Of a DNA stretch of 64,000 nucleotides, positions 11,901 to 22,000 are shown piece by piece (position 1 is the first letter of the stretch; each line of letters starts with the position of its first letter). The translations under genes were made by a program, and so were the position numbers. The DNA lies in assembly GCF_932526225.1 (NCBI RefSeq), contig NC_064034.1, positions 20,673,747 to 20,737,746 of the forward strand, given 5' to 3'. The notes below the pieces were generated by a model. The model saw only the letters and a program-made list of their open reading frames with translations. It had not been told where the DNA came from and ran no database searches. Origin of the DNA: Nematostella vectensis. Lineage: Eukaryota; Cnidaria; Anthozoa; Actiniaria; Edwardsiidae.

Positions 11901-13598
11901 GTTTCTTTGCTTCAGAAGTGAAGAAAGAAGATCCAGTGCAAAAGCTTATTACAGTGTTGAAGGACATATCGGAGACATCAATTGAGGCCAAGGTTAGTCA
12001 AGTTTTGGGGGTTGTTAGATGGTCTAACATAAAACGTGTTGTAGTTAAAAAAAACATACAAAACACTAGGGCCCAACCTAAAAGCAAATGATAACGAAAC
12101 AAAGGTAGTTTGACAACGATAAAGACATTAGGGCAAACTGTTGTGGTGGGAAGATTTTCCCTCGCTACAACACTGAATTACCGATTTAGAATACGCAACA
12201 GGGAATTTAAATGATTATGATATTTTATACAACAGCAATGTATTTATATTGTTTCTCTGCTAATTCATGTGGGTACCTTTGTGTTGCCACAGGAGCTCGC
12301 TTTAGAGCTCCATGACGTGGAACTGCGCATGACAACTTGTGAGACGGCGCTGCGAGAGGAGAAGGACAAGAGGAAGAAATACTATGTATGTATGACGTCA
12401 CTGCCTGTATGTATGACGTCACTTTCTGTATGTATGCTATTAGAAACGTCACTGCCTGTATGTATGACGTCACTTTCTGTATGTATGCTATTAGAAACGT
12501 CACTGCCTGTATGTATGACGTCACTTTCTGTATGTATGCTATTAGAAACGTCACTACCTGTATGTATGCTATTAGAATCGTCACCTCCTAATGTGAAATT
12601 CTCCATTGAATATTATGCAAAGTGAATTTTTGGTGGATTTCCCAATTCTTGGAAATAAGACATTCTTAAATAAAGAATCTGTAGATACAACATTCGCCTG
12701 CGAAGAATAAAATAATAAGTTTGTTGTTATTACTTGGGCAATGGGGCAAGGGCGCGTTGGAAGTATGCGCTTGCGTCCGCCAAGTTCTCACTTGTGTTGC
12801 GCTTGCGTCCGCCAAGTTCTCACTTGTGTTGCGCTTGCGTTCGCCAAGTTCTCACTTGTGTTGCGCTTGCGTTCGCCAACTTCTCACTTGTGTTGCGCTT
12901 GCGTCCGCCCAGTTCTCACTTGTGTTGCGCTTGCGTTCGCCAACTTCTCACTTGTGTTGCGTTTGCGTTCGCCAAGTTCTCACTTGTGTTGCGCTTGCAT
13001 TTGCCAAGGTTTCACTTGTGTTGCGCTTGCGTTCGCCAAGTTCTCACTTGTGTTACGCTTGCGTTTGCCAAGGTCTCACTTGCGTTGCGCTTGCGTTCGC
13101 CAAGTTCTCACTTGTGTTGCGCTTGCGTTTGCCAAGGTCTCACTTGCGTTGCGCTTGCGTTCGCCAAGTTCTCACTTGTGTTGCGCTTTCGTTCGCCAAG
13201 TTCTCACTTGTGTTGCGCTTGCGTTCGCCAAGTTCTCACTTGTGTTGCGCTTGCGTTCGCCAAGTTCTCACTTGTGTTGCGCTTGCGTTCGCCAAGTTCT
13301 CACTTGTGTTGCGCTTGCATCGACTAGCTCTCACATGTGTTGCGCTTGCGTTTGGCCATTTCTCACTTTTGACCATTTCACTCTTCTGTTTTCTCAGGTT
13401 GACCACTGCAGACGGACACATAATTATGATCCCTTCATCTGCACATTTCTGACCATGCTCGCGCAGGAAGGCCACATGGGGCAACTCGTCGAGCAACACA
13501 CATCACTCAAGCGGCGCCTTGCACAGAGCATGGCACAGAAACGATCTCACATCAAAGTCAAGAGGCCGTACAAACGACGGCCCAAGAAGAACGTGTAA
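5954..13598 (+). CDS. BAP1: BAP1 ubiquitin C-terminal hydrolase, complete, 15 exons
   Basis: BAP1 (Calypso in flies) is the UCH-family deubiquitinase that with ASXL removes ubiquitin from histone H2A. Exons: 5954-5987, 6074-6103, 6321-6375, 6504-6633, 7212-7331, 8034-8095, 8797-8939, 9477-9555, 10204-10299, 10688-10715, 10796-11272, 11634-11748, 11916-11992, 12293-12385, 13398-13598; sum 1740 nt, 579 aa (human 729). The N-terminal UCH domain shows the oxyanion Gln in FFAQQ, catalytic Cys in [15 protein letters not shown], catalytic His in [10 protein letters not shown] and Asp in FELDGL. The middle (exon 11) is low-complexity Ser/Thr/Pro-rich with a PPPPPPPR run, then an acidic stretch YSDFEDDNW. 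The C-terminal ULD contains [13 protein letters not shown] and MLAQEG, followed by a basic tail ([11 protein letters not shown]) likely to act as nuclear signal. No separate [D/E/N]HxY HCF-1-binding motif is seen in the middle region. Start [12 protein letters not shown] aligns with human MNKGWLELESDPG. Confidence 0.95.
6697..6763. repeat. Short hairpin in BAP1 intron 4
   Basis: A roughly 27-nt segment at 6697-6723 (core GGGAAATATCAAACT) is repeated inverted at 6737-6763 with few mismatches. It may be the remnant of a small foldback element. Confidence 0.7.
9295..9432. repeat. 25-bp tandem repeat, about 5 copies, BAP1 intron 7
   Basis: The unit is CTATTCATTAAAATMTTGTT followed by a 5-nt C/A-rich spacer. 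Copies differ mainly at the spacer. It ends about 45 nt before the exon 8 acceptor. Confidence 0.85.
9820..10190. repeat. 41-bp minisatellite, 9 copies, BAP1 intron 8
   Basis: The unit begins GACTCACTTGTACTGGATGT and recurs every 41 bp (9822, 9863, 9904 and on). Copies are nearly identical with T/C changes. The array runs up to the exon 9 acceptor at 10201-10203, so the polypyrimidine tract directly follows the last copy. Confidence 0.95.
12386..12586. repeat. 51-bp minisatellite carrying CRE palindromes, BAP1 intron 14
   Basis: The array starts exactly at the exon 14 donor. Each 51-bp unit has CGTCACTGCC, TGTATGTATG, a TGACGTCA box and GCTATTAGAA. Perfect TGACGTCA palindromes lie at 12393, 12414, 12465 and 12516. 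GTATGT, the sequence used as the exon 14 donor, also recurs through the array. Open frames here are by-products of the repeat. Confidence 0.95.
12765..13375. repeat. 32-bp minisatellite, about 19 copies, BAP1 intron 14
   Basis: The unit reads GTTCTCACTTGTGTTGCGCT then TGCGTTCGCCAA, 32 bp, with scattered C/T and A/G changes. Because 32 is not a multiple of three and the unit lacks stops in this strand, all three forward frames stay open over several hundred bases. One frame even joins BAP1 exon 15 upstream of its acceptor (13395-13397). This is a repeat artefact unless transcripts show otherwise. Confidence 0.95.
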
Positions 13599-13705
13599 CA
13601 TCAAGATTCAAGAGACCGTACAAACGACGGCCCAAGAAGAACGTGTAACATCAAGCTTTAAGAGACCGTACAAACGACGGCCTAAGAAGAACGTGTAACA
13701 TAAAG
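13547..13705. repeat. 50-bp tandem triplication of the BAP1 tail and stop codon
   Basis: CCGTACAAACGACGG recurs at 13566, 13616 and 13666. Each 50-bp copy holds the coding sequence for [11 protein letters not shown] and a TAA. Only the first copy is translated; the other two are 3' UTR. Confidence 0.92.
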
Positions 13706-14219
13706 ATTCAAATGGAGAGTCATGAAAATGTTACTTAGAGTCGGGAAATAATCAGACGAGAAGTTGAAAAGATGTGTGGAGTCTAGAGAACCTTCACTGA
13801 AGAGTAAGAAAATGATGTATAAAGGATCAACATAAGAAGTTAGGGAAATAGAAGGCCAAAGCCGTATGCGAAGGATTAGCTTACGGAGATAGTCGTAGGA
13901 ATGGCGGCGAGTTCCATTATTCTCATGGAAGTACACCCCATAAAAAAAACATAACGCCCTACAGATTTTCTGGTTTCATGTTTTTATATGCGAGAAACTC
14001 AGGGCGCCTCGTGAGTCGAGGTGGAGTATATATCTTAGGGGCTAACACTTTTATCCCAGTCTGTTTTATTAGGAGCTCTTTCGGTTAAGTTTCTGTACAT
14101 ACCTTCAAAATGATTAACAGTCATAGTATCGGTCGTGTATTTATTGCTATCATTGTAAATAGTCCCACTATATCAAATCTATCAAAATGAAACAATTACA
14201 AAATGGTACTGAGGCGGAA
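13706..14219. other. BAP1/TMEM26 tail-to-tail spacer
   Basis: Holds the 3' UTRs of BAP1 (plus) and the TMEM26-like gene (minus). A TTTATT at 14140-14145 is an AATAAA on the minus strand and could serve TMEM26. No gene seen here. Confidence 0.5.
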
Positions 14220-17200
14220 TTACGCCTGCTGTGTTGCACCAGCGGTTACCCCCGCTACGCGCATGCTCCGTGCAATGGCAGCTCTCAGGTGTGGCAATCC
14301 ATACATGTCAAGCACTAGAATGTAGAGACGGTATAGCATAATGACCACAGTAAGCGCATTCTTAGCCGTGAAGAAGATGTGGATTTCACTAGACACCCCA
14401 TAGCCAATCAGCAGGGAGAGCCGGAGTAATAGAAAAGGTCCGTCTTGCATGAACAGGGCGGCCACTATCTACAAGTAAACGCATAGAAGAGCGTTAAAAA
14501 GGGACTTTTTAAATTTTAACTTATAACCGCCCCTTGGACTATGGCCGGTCTAATAAGGATATTACTTATAACCGCCCCTTGGACTATGGCCGGTCTAATA
14601 AGGATATTACTTATAACCGCCCCTTGGACTATGGCCGGTCTAATAAGGATATTACTTATAACCGCCCCCTTGGACTATGGCCGGTCTAATAAGGATATTA
14701 CTTATAACCGCCCCTTGGACTATGGCCGGTCTAATAAGGATATTACTTATAACCGCCCCTTGGACTATGGCCGGTCTAATAAGGATATTACTTATAACCG
14801 CCCCTTGGACTATGGCCGGTCTAATAAGGATATTACTTATAACCGCCCCTTGGACTATGGCCGGTCTAATAAGGATAACACATACTGCAGACTAACCTTG
14901 AAGTGCGCACTATTAAAAAAACATGTTTACTGTACTCACTTGAAAGAAATCAGCAGACAAAACGAACTTAGAGTTTGAGGCGATCTGAAGGTCGGTTGGC
15001 GGAAGGTCTATTGTTACTGGCTCGTGGGTTGACCACGCGATCTCGATTATACTTTTGCGGGGCTCGATGCTCTGTCCCGGCACAAGGCTGTCACGATGTA
15101 AGGGCGGCGAAATTGGGCTGCTTTCTTGATCTTCGACGTCTTCTACCAATACGCCTTCGCCCTGTGTACAATCACATGAAATAAAATGAAGTATTAAGGT
15201 TTTGTATAGCGAAAATTAACTTGACTAAGTGAGCTTCAATTGCGTCTGATTTTACTCATTAGTATACATACGGACTGCTCCACGCAGTTTACAATTGCGA
15301 GTGTGAGCACTGTTTATAGAGATGGTATAGATGGCCAGCGTGGTGTGGGTAAACGTTTAAGTGATTGCTAAGGTAGATAACCCTGATTTTTGTGTATGGG
15401 GAATATGGCGTTTATTGGTTCGAAGTCGACACATCCAAGGCTGTTTATAAAGACTATGGTCGATGCAGGGGCGTGTCTAGAGAAAAATGCAGGGTGGGGT
15501 CCGGAGTAGTAATTCACTGACCACGGATCAATAAAGTTTATATTGTCATCCTTAGCTCTGGCGAAGTCAGTAGATTATCTAGAAACCTTTTTTTCCAAAT
15601 ACACATAAAATTAACCATCTTCCAACTACCAAGAAAGGTGTCAACCGGAGGCGCAATCATCATGTCACATGACCAGGGTGGGGTCCGGACCCCTAGGACC
15701 CCCTCTGGACAAGCACGTGCTGTGGTCTCTAGTCGAACACATACCAGTACATATAGCTGTACAGTGGCTGTACAGTGTTTTTTCTTCTTAAAGTCCACGA
15801 TTGAAGTGCTCACCTCTGATGGTTGATGGGTAATGTCTGGGCTTTCTTCACTGCCACCTACGGTTGCTGTAGCAACGACACAAAACTGGAACATGCTCCA
15901 ACTAAACAGAGCTAGAGTGGCATACGTCACAGATGCGTTATGCATTACTTCCGGTTCCGTCAGTGCGGCAAACAACTCTAAAACAGGATAAAGATACATT
16001 CGATTATTACAATAAATTGCTTATCAAATACTCATTATTTTTAAACGAAACTCTCATCTTATCTCGAATAATAATAGATTAGAGAGAAGATATAAACACT
16101 ATATAATAAGATATATAACACTATATAATATGCCAAGGATAACACTTCATCTGCCCCGTAATCGTGCCATCTATTTTAATTTGAAGTGTGTGTATCCATT
16201 TTCATCGACTGATTAAGCGGGCTTTTGCGATCTTCTTGCTATTGAATGTGGTAAATGAAGTATGTCACTTTGTTTCTAGATGGACATTGAGACATTTCTT
16301 CGCATATTTTTTCCCGATATTGTTTAAAAATAATATGGCTAATTTATAGATAGGCGGCCCCTCAGTTTTTAATCGATACGATCACACTTACCCAAGATAT
16401 CTGCACCCATGCCGATGTAACATAGCAACAGGTTTGACAGCTGGTCACGTGTCATTCGTCCCCTTGGCAACAGCCATCGCCCCACGATGATGATAACCAC
16501 GACACCAAGCTCACAAACTTTCTTCGCGGCAGTGTCGACTTGAATTGTCGCCGCGATACCGATCTTTAGAGTATGGAAAGAATGCAACCATGATTACGTT
16601 TTGTATGCTTCATGGATAGTTTCATATGATACACCAAAAACTGGTATTCGACTCTAAAGACTTTTCGTCTTAAGACCAGATTTCTGTAGGGCAGATAGTC
16701 TGCTCTGAAGAAGTCTATTAAAGACGAAAATTTGGCAGAGACGAATATCAGTTTTTGGTGTATTGTATTTTTTATTCTGGTTCACGACAATTTGGGCTTT
16801 TATAGTTTCATATGAATATTCATATAGCCTCCACGCGCACATCTTTAGTATTGGGCAAATAATGCAAGAATCAAAATTTCAATTGAATTTGAATTCGAAT
16901 TTCCCGAGAAGCATCCCTATTACTTTAACCTTTTACTCTGAAGACCCCCCCCCCCCCCCCCCGGGAACCAACCCTTTAAAATGTACGCTTTAGCACAATA
17001 TACATACACCATCGATGTTGAGCCCGGAAGTGTCTATGGTATTGGATCCTGAGAGCCTGAGAGTCAGCTGATCCCGCTTGTCCAGTCTGTGTCGAAGTAA
17101 GTCAAGCTCCATCACCCACACCACCGGAATAATGGCGGATATGTATAAAAAGCAGCTCGGCCAGAAACTGGAAAAAAAATTTTCATTACTTGATGACTTA

Positions 17201-18311
17201 CTAGCGCAAGGGCTTAAGTTCAAACGTCGTATTATCCATGAGCCATATTCAATAAAAATGCATGAAAATGAATTGAGTCGATTGTTTCATCTTCATTTGC
17301 ATGCATTTGCATTGAATATGGCTCATGGATAATCCGACGGTTGAACTTAGCATAAGCAAACGCTGAGGCGTTTGAGATTTGAAGAAAAAAAAGAATCATT
17401 ACTCGATGACTTACTAGCGCAAGTGTATAAAAAAACCTGCGGCGTTGGAGATTTGGCTTCAAGATACATAATTCCTAATAATATCCATACTCCCTTCTAC
17501 GGAGGAAATTTAAGATTTTTTTGAGAAATAAAACTATCTAAGGTTTTTTTTAGAAATTTAAAGCTGAAAACGTTCTTAGGGATGTTTAAAAAAAACAGGA
17601 TGTATAAAATATAATGGCAGTACCAGAAAGTAAATTACACAAATTATCAGTAACAAAAATACTTATGGTTGTCAATTGAACACAATTTGATTCTGCATTA
17701 GAACGTTTCACAATAACAAAACCATATTGTTTATTGTTAACGCTACCACCTGAGCACGTGAGCCAGTCATGTTCTTTACATGTTCTTAGAGTTTGGTGAA
17801 TTCCTAAACTTGACGTTTTCATAAAAAAGAAAGGTAGTATGCCCCCCCTGGAGGTGTGGATCTTATCCACCCACCCGTCCCTTGACTCGTGTTAATGCTG
17901 CCTTACTACTTACTATTTGATGTGTGGATCTTATCCACCCACCCGTCCCTTGACTCGTGTTAATGCTGCCTTCACTACTTACTATTTGATGTGTGGTTCT
18001 TATCCACCCACCCGTCCCTTGACTCGTGTTAATGCTGCCTTCACTACTTACCATTTGAGGTGTGGATCTTATCCACCCACCCGTCCCTTGACTCGTGTTA
18101 ATGCTGCCTTCACTACTTACTATTTATACTCAGCGCCTTTCCTGACGATCATCACGTAGAGCATTTCACACACCAAGGCAACAAGTCCTAGCAAGAAAGC
18201 CCAGTAGAGCGGCTGTTTAGTATGCAAGACTACGAGCCCGACTGAAAGAAGGACGTGCACACTGAACAACACCCGAGTGAAGAACGCCGCAAATAGAGCG
18301 AACACTATCAT
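14220..18311 (-). CDS. TMEM26: TMEM26-like multi-pass membrane protein, complete, 6 exons
   Basis: Exons in gene order: 18121-18311, 17008-17167, 16392-16563, 15814-15977, 14940-15161, 14220-14468; sum 1158 nt, 385 aa (human 368). Family hallmarks are in place: the first exon holds two hydrophobic segments; exon 2 has CFLYISAIIPVVWVMELD; exon 3 has GRWLLPRGRMTRDQLSNLLL and GMGADIL; exon 4 LFSWSMFQF; exon 5 ends SADFFQ; exon 6 has FMQDGPFLLLRLSLLIGYG and FFTAKNALTVVIMLYRLYIL. All exon junctions keep phase. Start MIVFALFAAFF is the only Met before the first membrane segment in that exon. Molecular function is not established for the family. Two introns carry minisatellites and two carry foldback elements. 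Confidence 0.93.
14527..14875. repeat. 45-bp minisatellite, about 8 copies, TMEM26 intron 5
   Basis: The unit contains CTTGGACTATGGCCGGTCTA then ATAAGGATATTACTTATAAC and CGCCC. The copies are almost identical; one has an extra C. Since 45 is divisible by three, it produces repetitive forward open frames that are not genes. Confidence 0.95.
16629..16763. mobile_element. 135-bp foldback (MITE-like), family with ACCAAAAACTGG ends
   Basis: The terminal sequence ATACACCAAAAACTGGTATT at 16629 is mirrored by AATATCAGTTTTTGGTGTAT ending at 16763. Internally, GTCTTTAATAGACTTCTTC-like and TTTGGCAGAG blocks occur. Related solo pieces appear at about 7876-7911 (CACCAAAAACTGG...CGACTCTGCCAAATTT) and about 48362-48426 (GACCAAAACTGG...CGACTCTGCCAAATTT). 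No transposase is encoded. Confidence 0.8.
17212..17351. mobile_element. About 140-bp foldback (MITE-like), copy 1
   Basis: Ends AAGTTCAAACGTCGTATTAT and ATAATCCGACGGTTGAACTT form a terminal inverted repeat that continues through CCATGAGCCATATTCAAT. A second copy lies at 29441-29583. The element sits between two copies of a roughly 30-bp sequence (TTACTAGCGCAAG and neighbours at about 17182-17210 and 17394-17422), suggesting a larger duplication around the insertion. The left copy lies in the TMEM26 intron just upstream of exon 2. Confidence 0.85.
17850..18121. repeat. 69-bp minisatellite, 4 copies, includes TMEM26 exon 1 splice donor
   Basis: The unit, plus strand, runs TGTGGATCTTATCCACCCAC, CCGTCCCTTGACTCGTGTTA, ATGCTGCCTTCACTACTTAC, TATTTGATG. 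In gene sense, the ACTTAC block is GTAAGT; the outermost one at 18115-18120 is the inferred exon 1 donor, and the other copies repeat it about every 69 nt into the intron. Confidence 0.93.
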
Positions 18312-18904
18312 CTTCCTCCGAGGAAATGTATAAAATTTGAGACAATTGCAGCAATATTAGGGGTATTTAAAGAGGGAAATACAGCCACTGATAATTTGCT
18401 CACGCTTCATGGCAAGCTTGGATGGTTCACGCTACTTTGTGATTTGATTATGACGAAGAGTATTAGCGCGCGCAATCAGAACGGCATTCTATATTATGTC
18501 CTACGTTAATGCCTGCTCCAACTCGACATCGGCAGTCAGGGTAGCAAAATTTTTTTCCGGAAAGCGAGCTTTAAGAGTTCACGTAATCGACCGAGCGAGC
18601 GTAGTAGCTAGTAAAAATTTTGCGTAGAATATATATTTTTAAACGCTTTTGTGACGACACCTTCTAACTATCCTGAAGCCCGTGCTCGAACCACTAATCT
18701 GCTAACACAGAGCATATTTAATATTAACTATGCACACAGTATCTATTTTTTTTATTGCAACATCGTATGTTTGTTTGTATGATTAAAGTGATTGTTCGAT
18801 AAAGGACACCAGATCGCGTGAAACCAATTTTGAATAAATGATTGGAAGCTGCGTGCTGAAAAGCGCAGGACGGAGAGAGACTGGGTCTTAACGCCGAATC
18901 CAAC
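18312..18904. promoter_or_regulatory. TMEM26/NOL9 divergent intergenic region
   Basis: About 720 bp separate the TMEM26 start (18311, minus) and the NOL9 start (19032, plus). An AACATGGCGGC at 18902-18912 matches a YY1-type motif near the likely NOL9 transcription start. Near 18545-18626 there is a weak inverted repeat (AGCAAAATTTTT / AAAAATTTTGC). I see no gene. Confidence 0.45.
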
Positions 18905-18994
18905 ATGGCGGCGAGCGCAAAATGTTTATGTTTTTCGTGTACAATGCGAAATTTACGAATTTTCAAACGTCAGGATGCGCAGACTGCAATATAG
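18905..18994 (+). other. Possible upstream ORF of NOL9
   Basis: An ATG in ATGGCGGC context opens a 29-codon frame (MAASAKCLCF...) that stops at 18992-18994, before and out of frame with the NOL9 start at 19032. It would be a uORF if the transcript begins upstream of 18905, which the sequence alone does not show. Confidence 0.3.
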
Positions 18995-19031
18995 TATTCG
19001 TATATTAGTACAAAGATACTTATTTAAGGTG

Positions 19032-22000
19032 ATGGATGGGAGAAAAAGAAAACGCAAGGCATCTGCAAGCGATGTTATGGCCATGCACGTGGGGAAGTCA
19101 AGCCCGAAAAAGAAGAAAAAGCTTGAAAAACTACAACAAGCTGATAAGGGTTTGGCAGAAGAGACAGGGATACAGCCCAGTGGGGTTAATGTTGTTAGCT
19201 TAGATGCGAAATGGTGAGAGATTATTTTTATTCAGTGCAATAAGAAATTATGTATATAAGTTAAGCTTAGTGTTGGTTTGAGAAAAATACAAACTACATA
19301 GGTTTCCCTACAGGTCTGTTTCGTGGTTGCCCACTCATCAGGGGAAAATCCCCTGATGAGTGGGCAACCACGAAACAGACCTGTAGGGAAACCTATGTAG
19401 TTTGTATTTTTCTCAAACCAACACTATACACCGCTCTACTCTCGAGTATTGAGCACTTTCTATGAAAGCCTTCAACCATCATTTTAAGTTAAGCTTATGT
19501 TTGAATTAGCGCAAGCTATAAAGAGTTATGACTTTAAGACTTTAAGAAACGTCTTTGTTCTATTACACAGTCTATTATTTCTGAAGGGTGATCTACAGAA
19601 TTGCTGTCTTCTTTTCTTCAAAGTTAACCAGGTAAGAGAATTTATTTTGTAACCCCTTTGTAACATTTTATCAGCTGTCAATATATGTCATTCACTGTCA
19701 ATCACTCACTCATGAAACAATGTTATGTACTGTCAACCAATGTCTGTCAATCACTTTCTTGTCAATCAATGTCATGCTGTCAATTAATGTCACTTAACAC
19801 TAATCACTCACTTGTCAATGGCACTTACTGTCAATAACTCACTTGTCAATTTCACTGATTCTCAATCACTTACTAGTATGTTTTTCATGTTTGTCACAGG
19901 AAGTGGCCCTTCAGGGTAAAGCTGATATCAAAGCTTTGCTAGGAACTGTGAGCATTCTAGGCTCTCTTATTTCACCATGCAATTCATTTTATCAAGTGTT
20001 CTCCCCAAGTTCGTCAAGCTTTTTAACAATAAGAGACACAGCTAGTATTGTTGAGAACAGACAAGCCCACCTCATATCAATCAAGGAGTTGTTACATACA
20101 CAATCTAAAGACATCAGGAAGGCTGGATTGTCGAGAGCACAAAAGGCCTCAAGTGTCCTAATGCTAAAGTCATTGAGGACAGTGGACACAGATTTCCTAT
20201 GTCAATACAAGCCCTATGAAGATTTATTTAGTACTGCAAGTATAAAGGTATTTTTTAAAAGCTAGACTTTGGCCTACTGTACCATGTTGCTTGATAAAAG
20301 CAATGGTATTTGTGATGGAGACAAGGGTGATGTTGGATGATAATAATGATAATGATGATAGTATTGTGGTTGTGATTGATGTTTATTATTATTGTCATAA
20401 TAATAATGATGATATTGAGGATGATAATGATGGTAGTGATGATGATGGTGGCTGTCGTGGTTGTGATGATGATTATGACGGCAGTGGTTGTGGTTGTGAT
20501 GATGATTATGACGGCAGTGGTTGTGGTTGTGATGGTGATTATGACGGCAGTGGTTGTGGTTGTGATGATGATTATGACGGCAGTGGTTGTGGTTGTGATG
20601 ATGATTATGACGGCAGTGGTTGTGGTTGTGATGATGATTATGACGGCAGTGGTTGTGGTTGTGATGGTGATTATGATGGCAGTGGTTGTGGTTGTGATGA
20701 TGATTATGACGGCAGTGGTTGTGGTTGTGATGATGATTATGACGGCAGTGGTTGTGGTTGTGATGATGATTATGACAACAGTGGTTGTGGTTGTGATGAT
20801 GATTATGACGGCAGTGGTTGTGGTTGTGATGATGATTATGACAACAGTGGTTGTGGTTGTGATGATGATTATGATGGCAGTGGTTGTGGTTGTGATGATG
20901 ATTATGACAGGAGTGGTTGTGGTTGTGATGATGATTATGACGGCAGTGGTTGTGGTTGTGATGATGATTATGACAGCAGTGGTTGTGGTTGTGATGGTGA
21001 TTACGGCGGCAGTGGTTTGTGGCTGTGAAGATGATTATGGTGGCAGTGGTTGTGGTTGTGATGATTATGACGGCAGTGGTTGTGGTTGTGATGGTGATTA
21101 CGGCGGCAGTGGTTGTGGTTGTGGTTGTGGTTGTGATGATGATTATGACGGCAGTGGTTGTGGTTGTGATGATGATTATGACAGCAGTGGTTGTGGTTGT
21201 GATGATTATGACGGCAGTGGTTGTGGTTGTGATGGTGATTACGGCGGCAGTGGTTGTGGTTGTGGTTGTGGTTGTGATGATGATTATGACAGCAGTGGTT
21301 GTGGTTGTGATGATTATGACGGCAGTGGTTGTGGTTGTGATGGTGATTACGGCGGCAGTGGTTTGTGGCTGTGAAGATGATTATGGTGGCAGTGGTTGTG
21401 ATGATGATTATGACGGCAGTGGTTGTGGTTGTGGTTGTGATGATGATTATGACGGCAGTGGTTGTGGTTGTGATGATGATTATGACGGCAGTGGTTGTGG
21501 TTGTGGTTGTGATGATGATTATGACGGCAGTGGTTGTGGTTGTGGTTGTGATGATGATTATGACGGCAGTGGTTGTGGTTGTGGTTGTGATGATGATTAT
21601 GACGGCAGTGGTTGTGGTTGTGGTTGTGATGATGATTATGACGGCAGTGGTTGTGGTTGTGATGATGATTATGACGGCAGTGGTTGTGGTTGTGATGATG
21701 ATTATGACGGCAGTGGTTGTGGTTGTGATGATGATTATGACGGCAGTGGTTGTGGTTGTGGTTGTGATGATTATGACGGCAGTGGTTGTGGTTGTGATGA
21801 TGATTATGACGGCAGTGGTTGTGGTTGTGATGATGATTATGACGGCAGTGGCAGTGATTGTGATGATGATTATGACGGCAGTGGTTGTGATTGTGATGAT
21901 GATTATGACGACAGTGGCAGTGATTGTGATGATGATTATGACGGCAGTGGTTGTGGTTGTGATGATGATTATGACGGCAGTGGTTGTGGTTGTGATGATG

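Noticed and set aside
12721..13598. Three overlapping forward frames of 197-285 codons, one joining BAP1 exon 15
   Set aside because: The frames arise from a 32-bp repeat; a consensus acceptor (TTCTCAG at 13391-13397) and homology define the exon start at 13398.
14541..14978. 145-codon repetitive frame (MAGLIRILLITAPWT units)
   Set aside because: It is a translation of the 45-bp minisatellite in a TMEM26 intron, with no splice or homology support.
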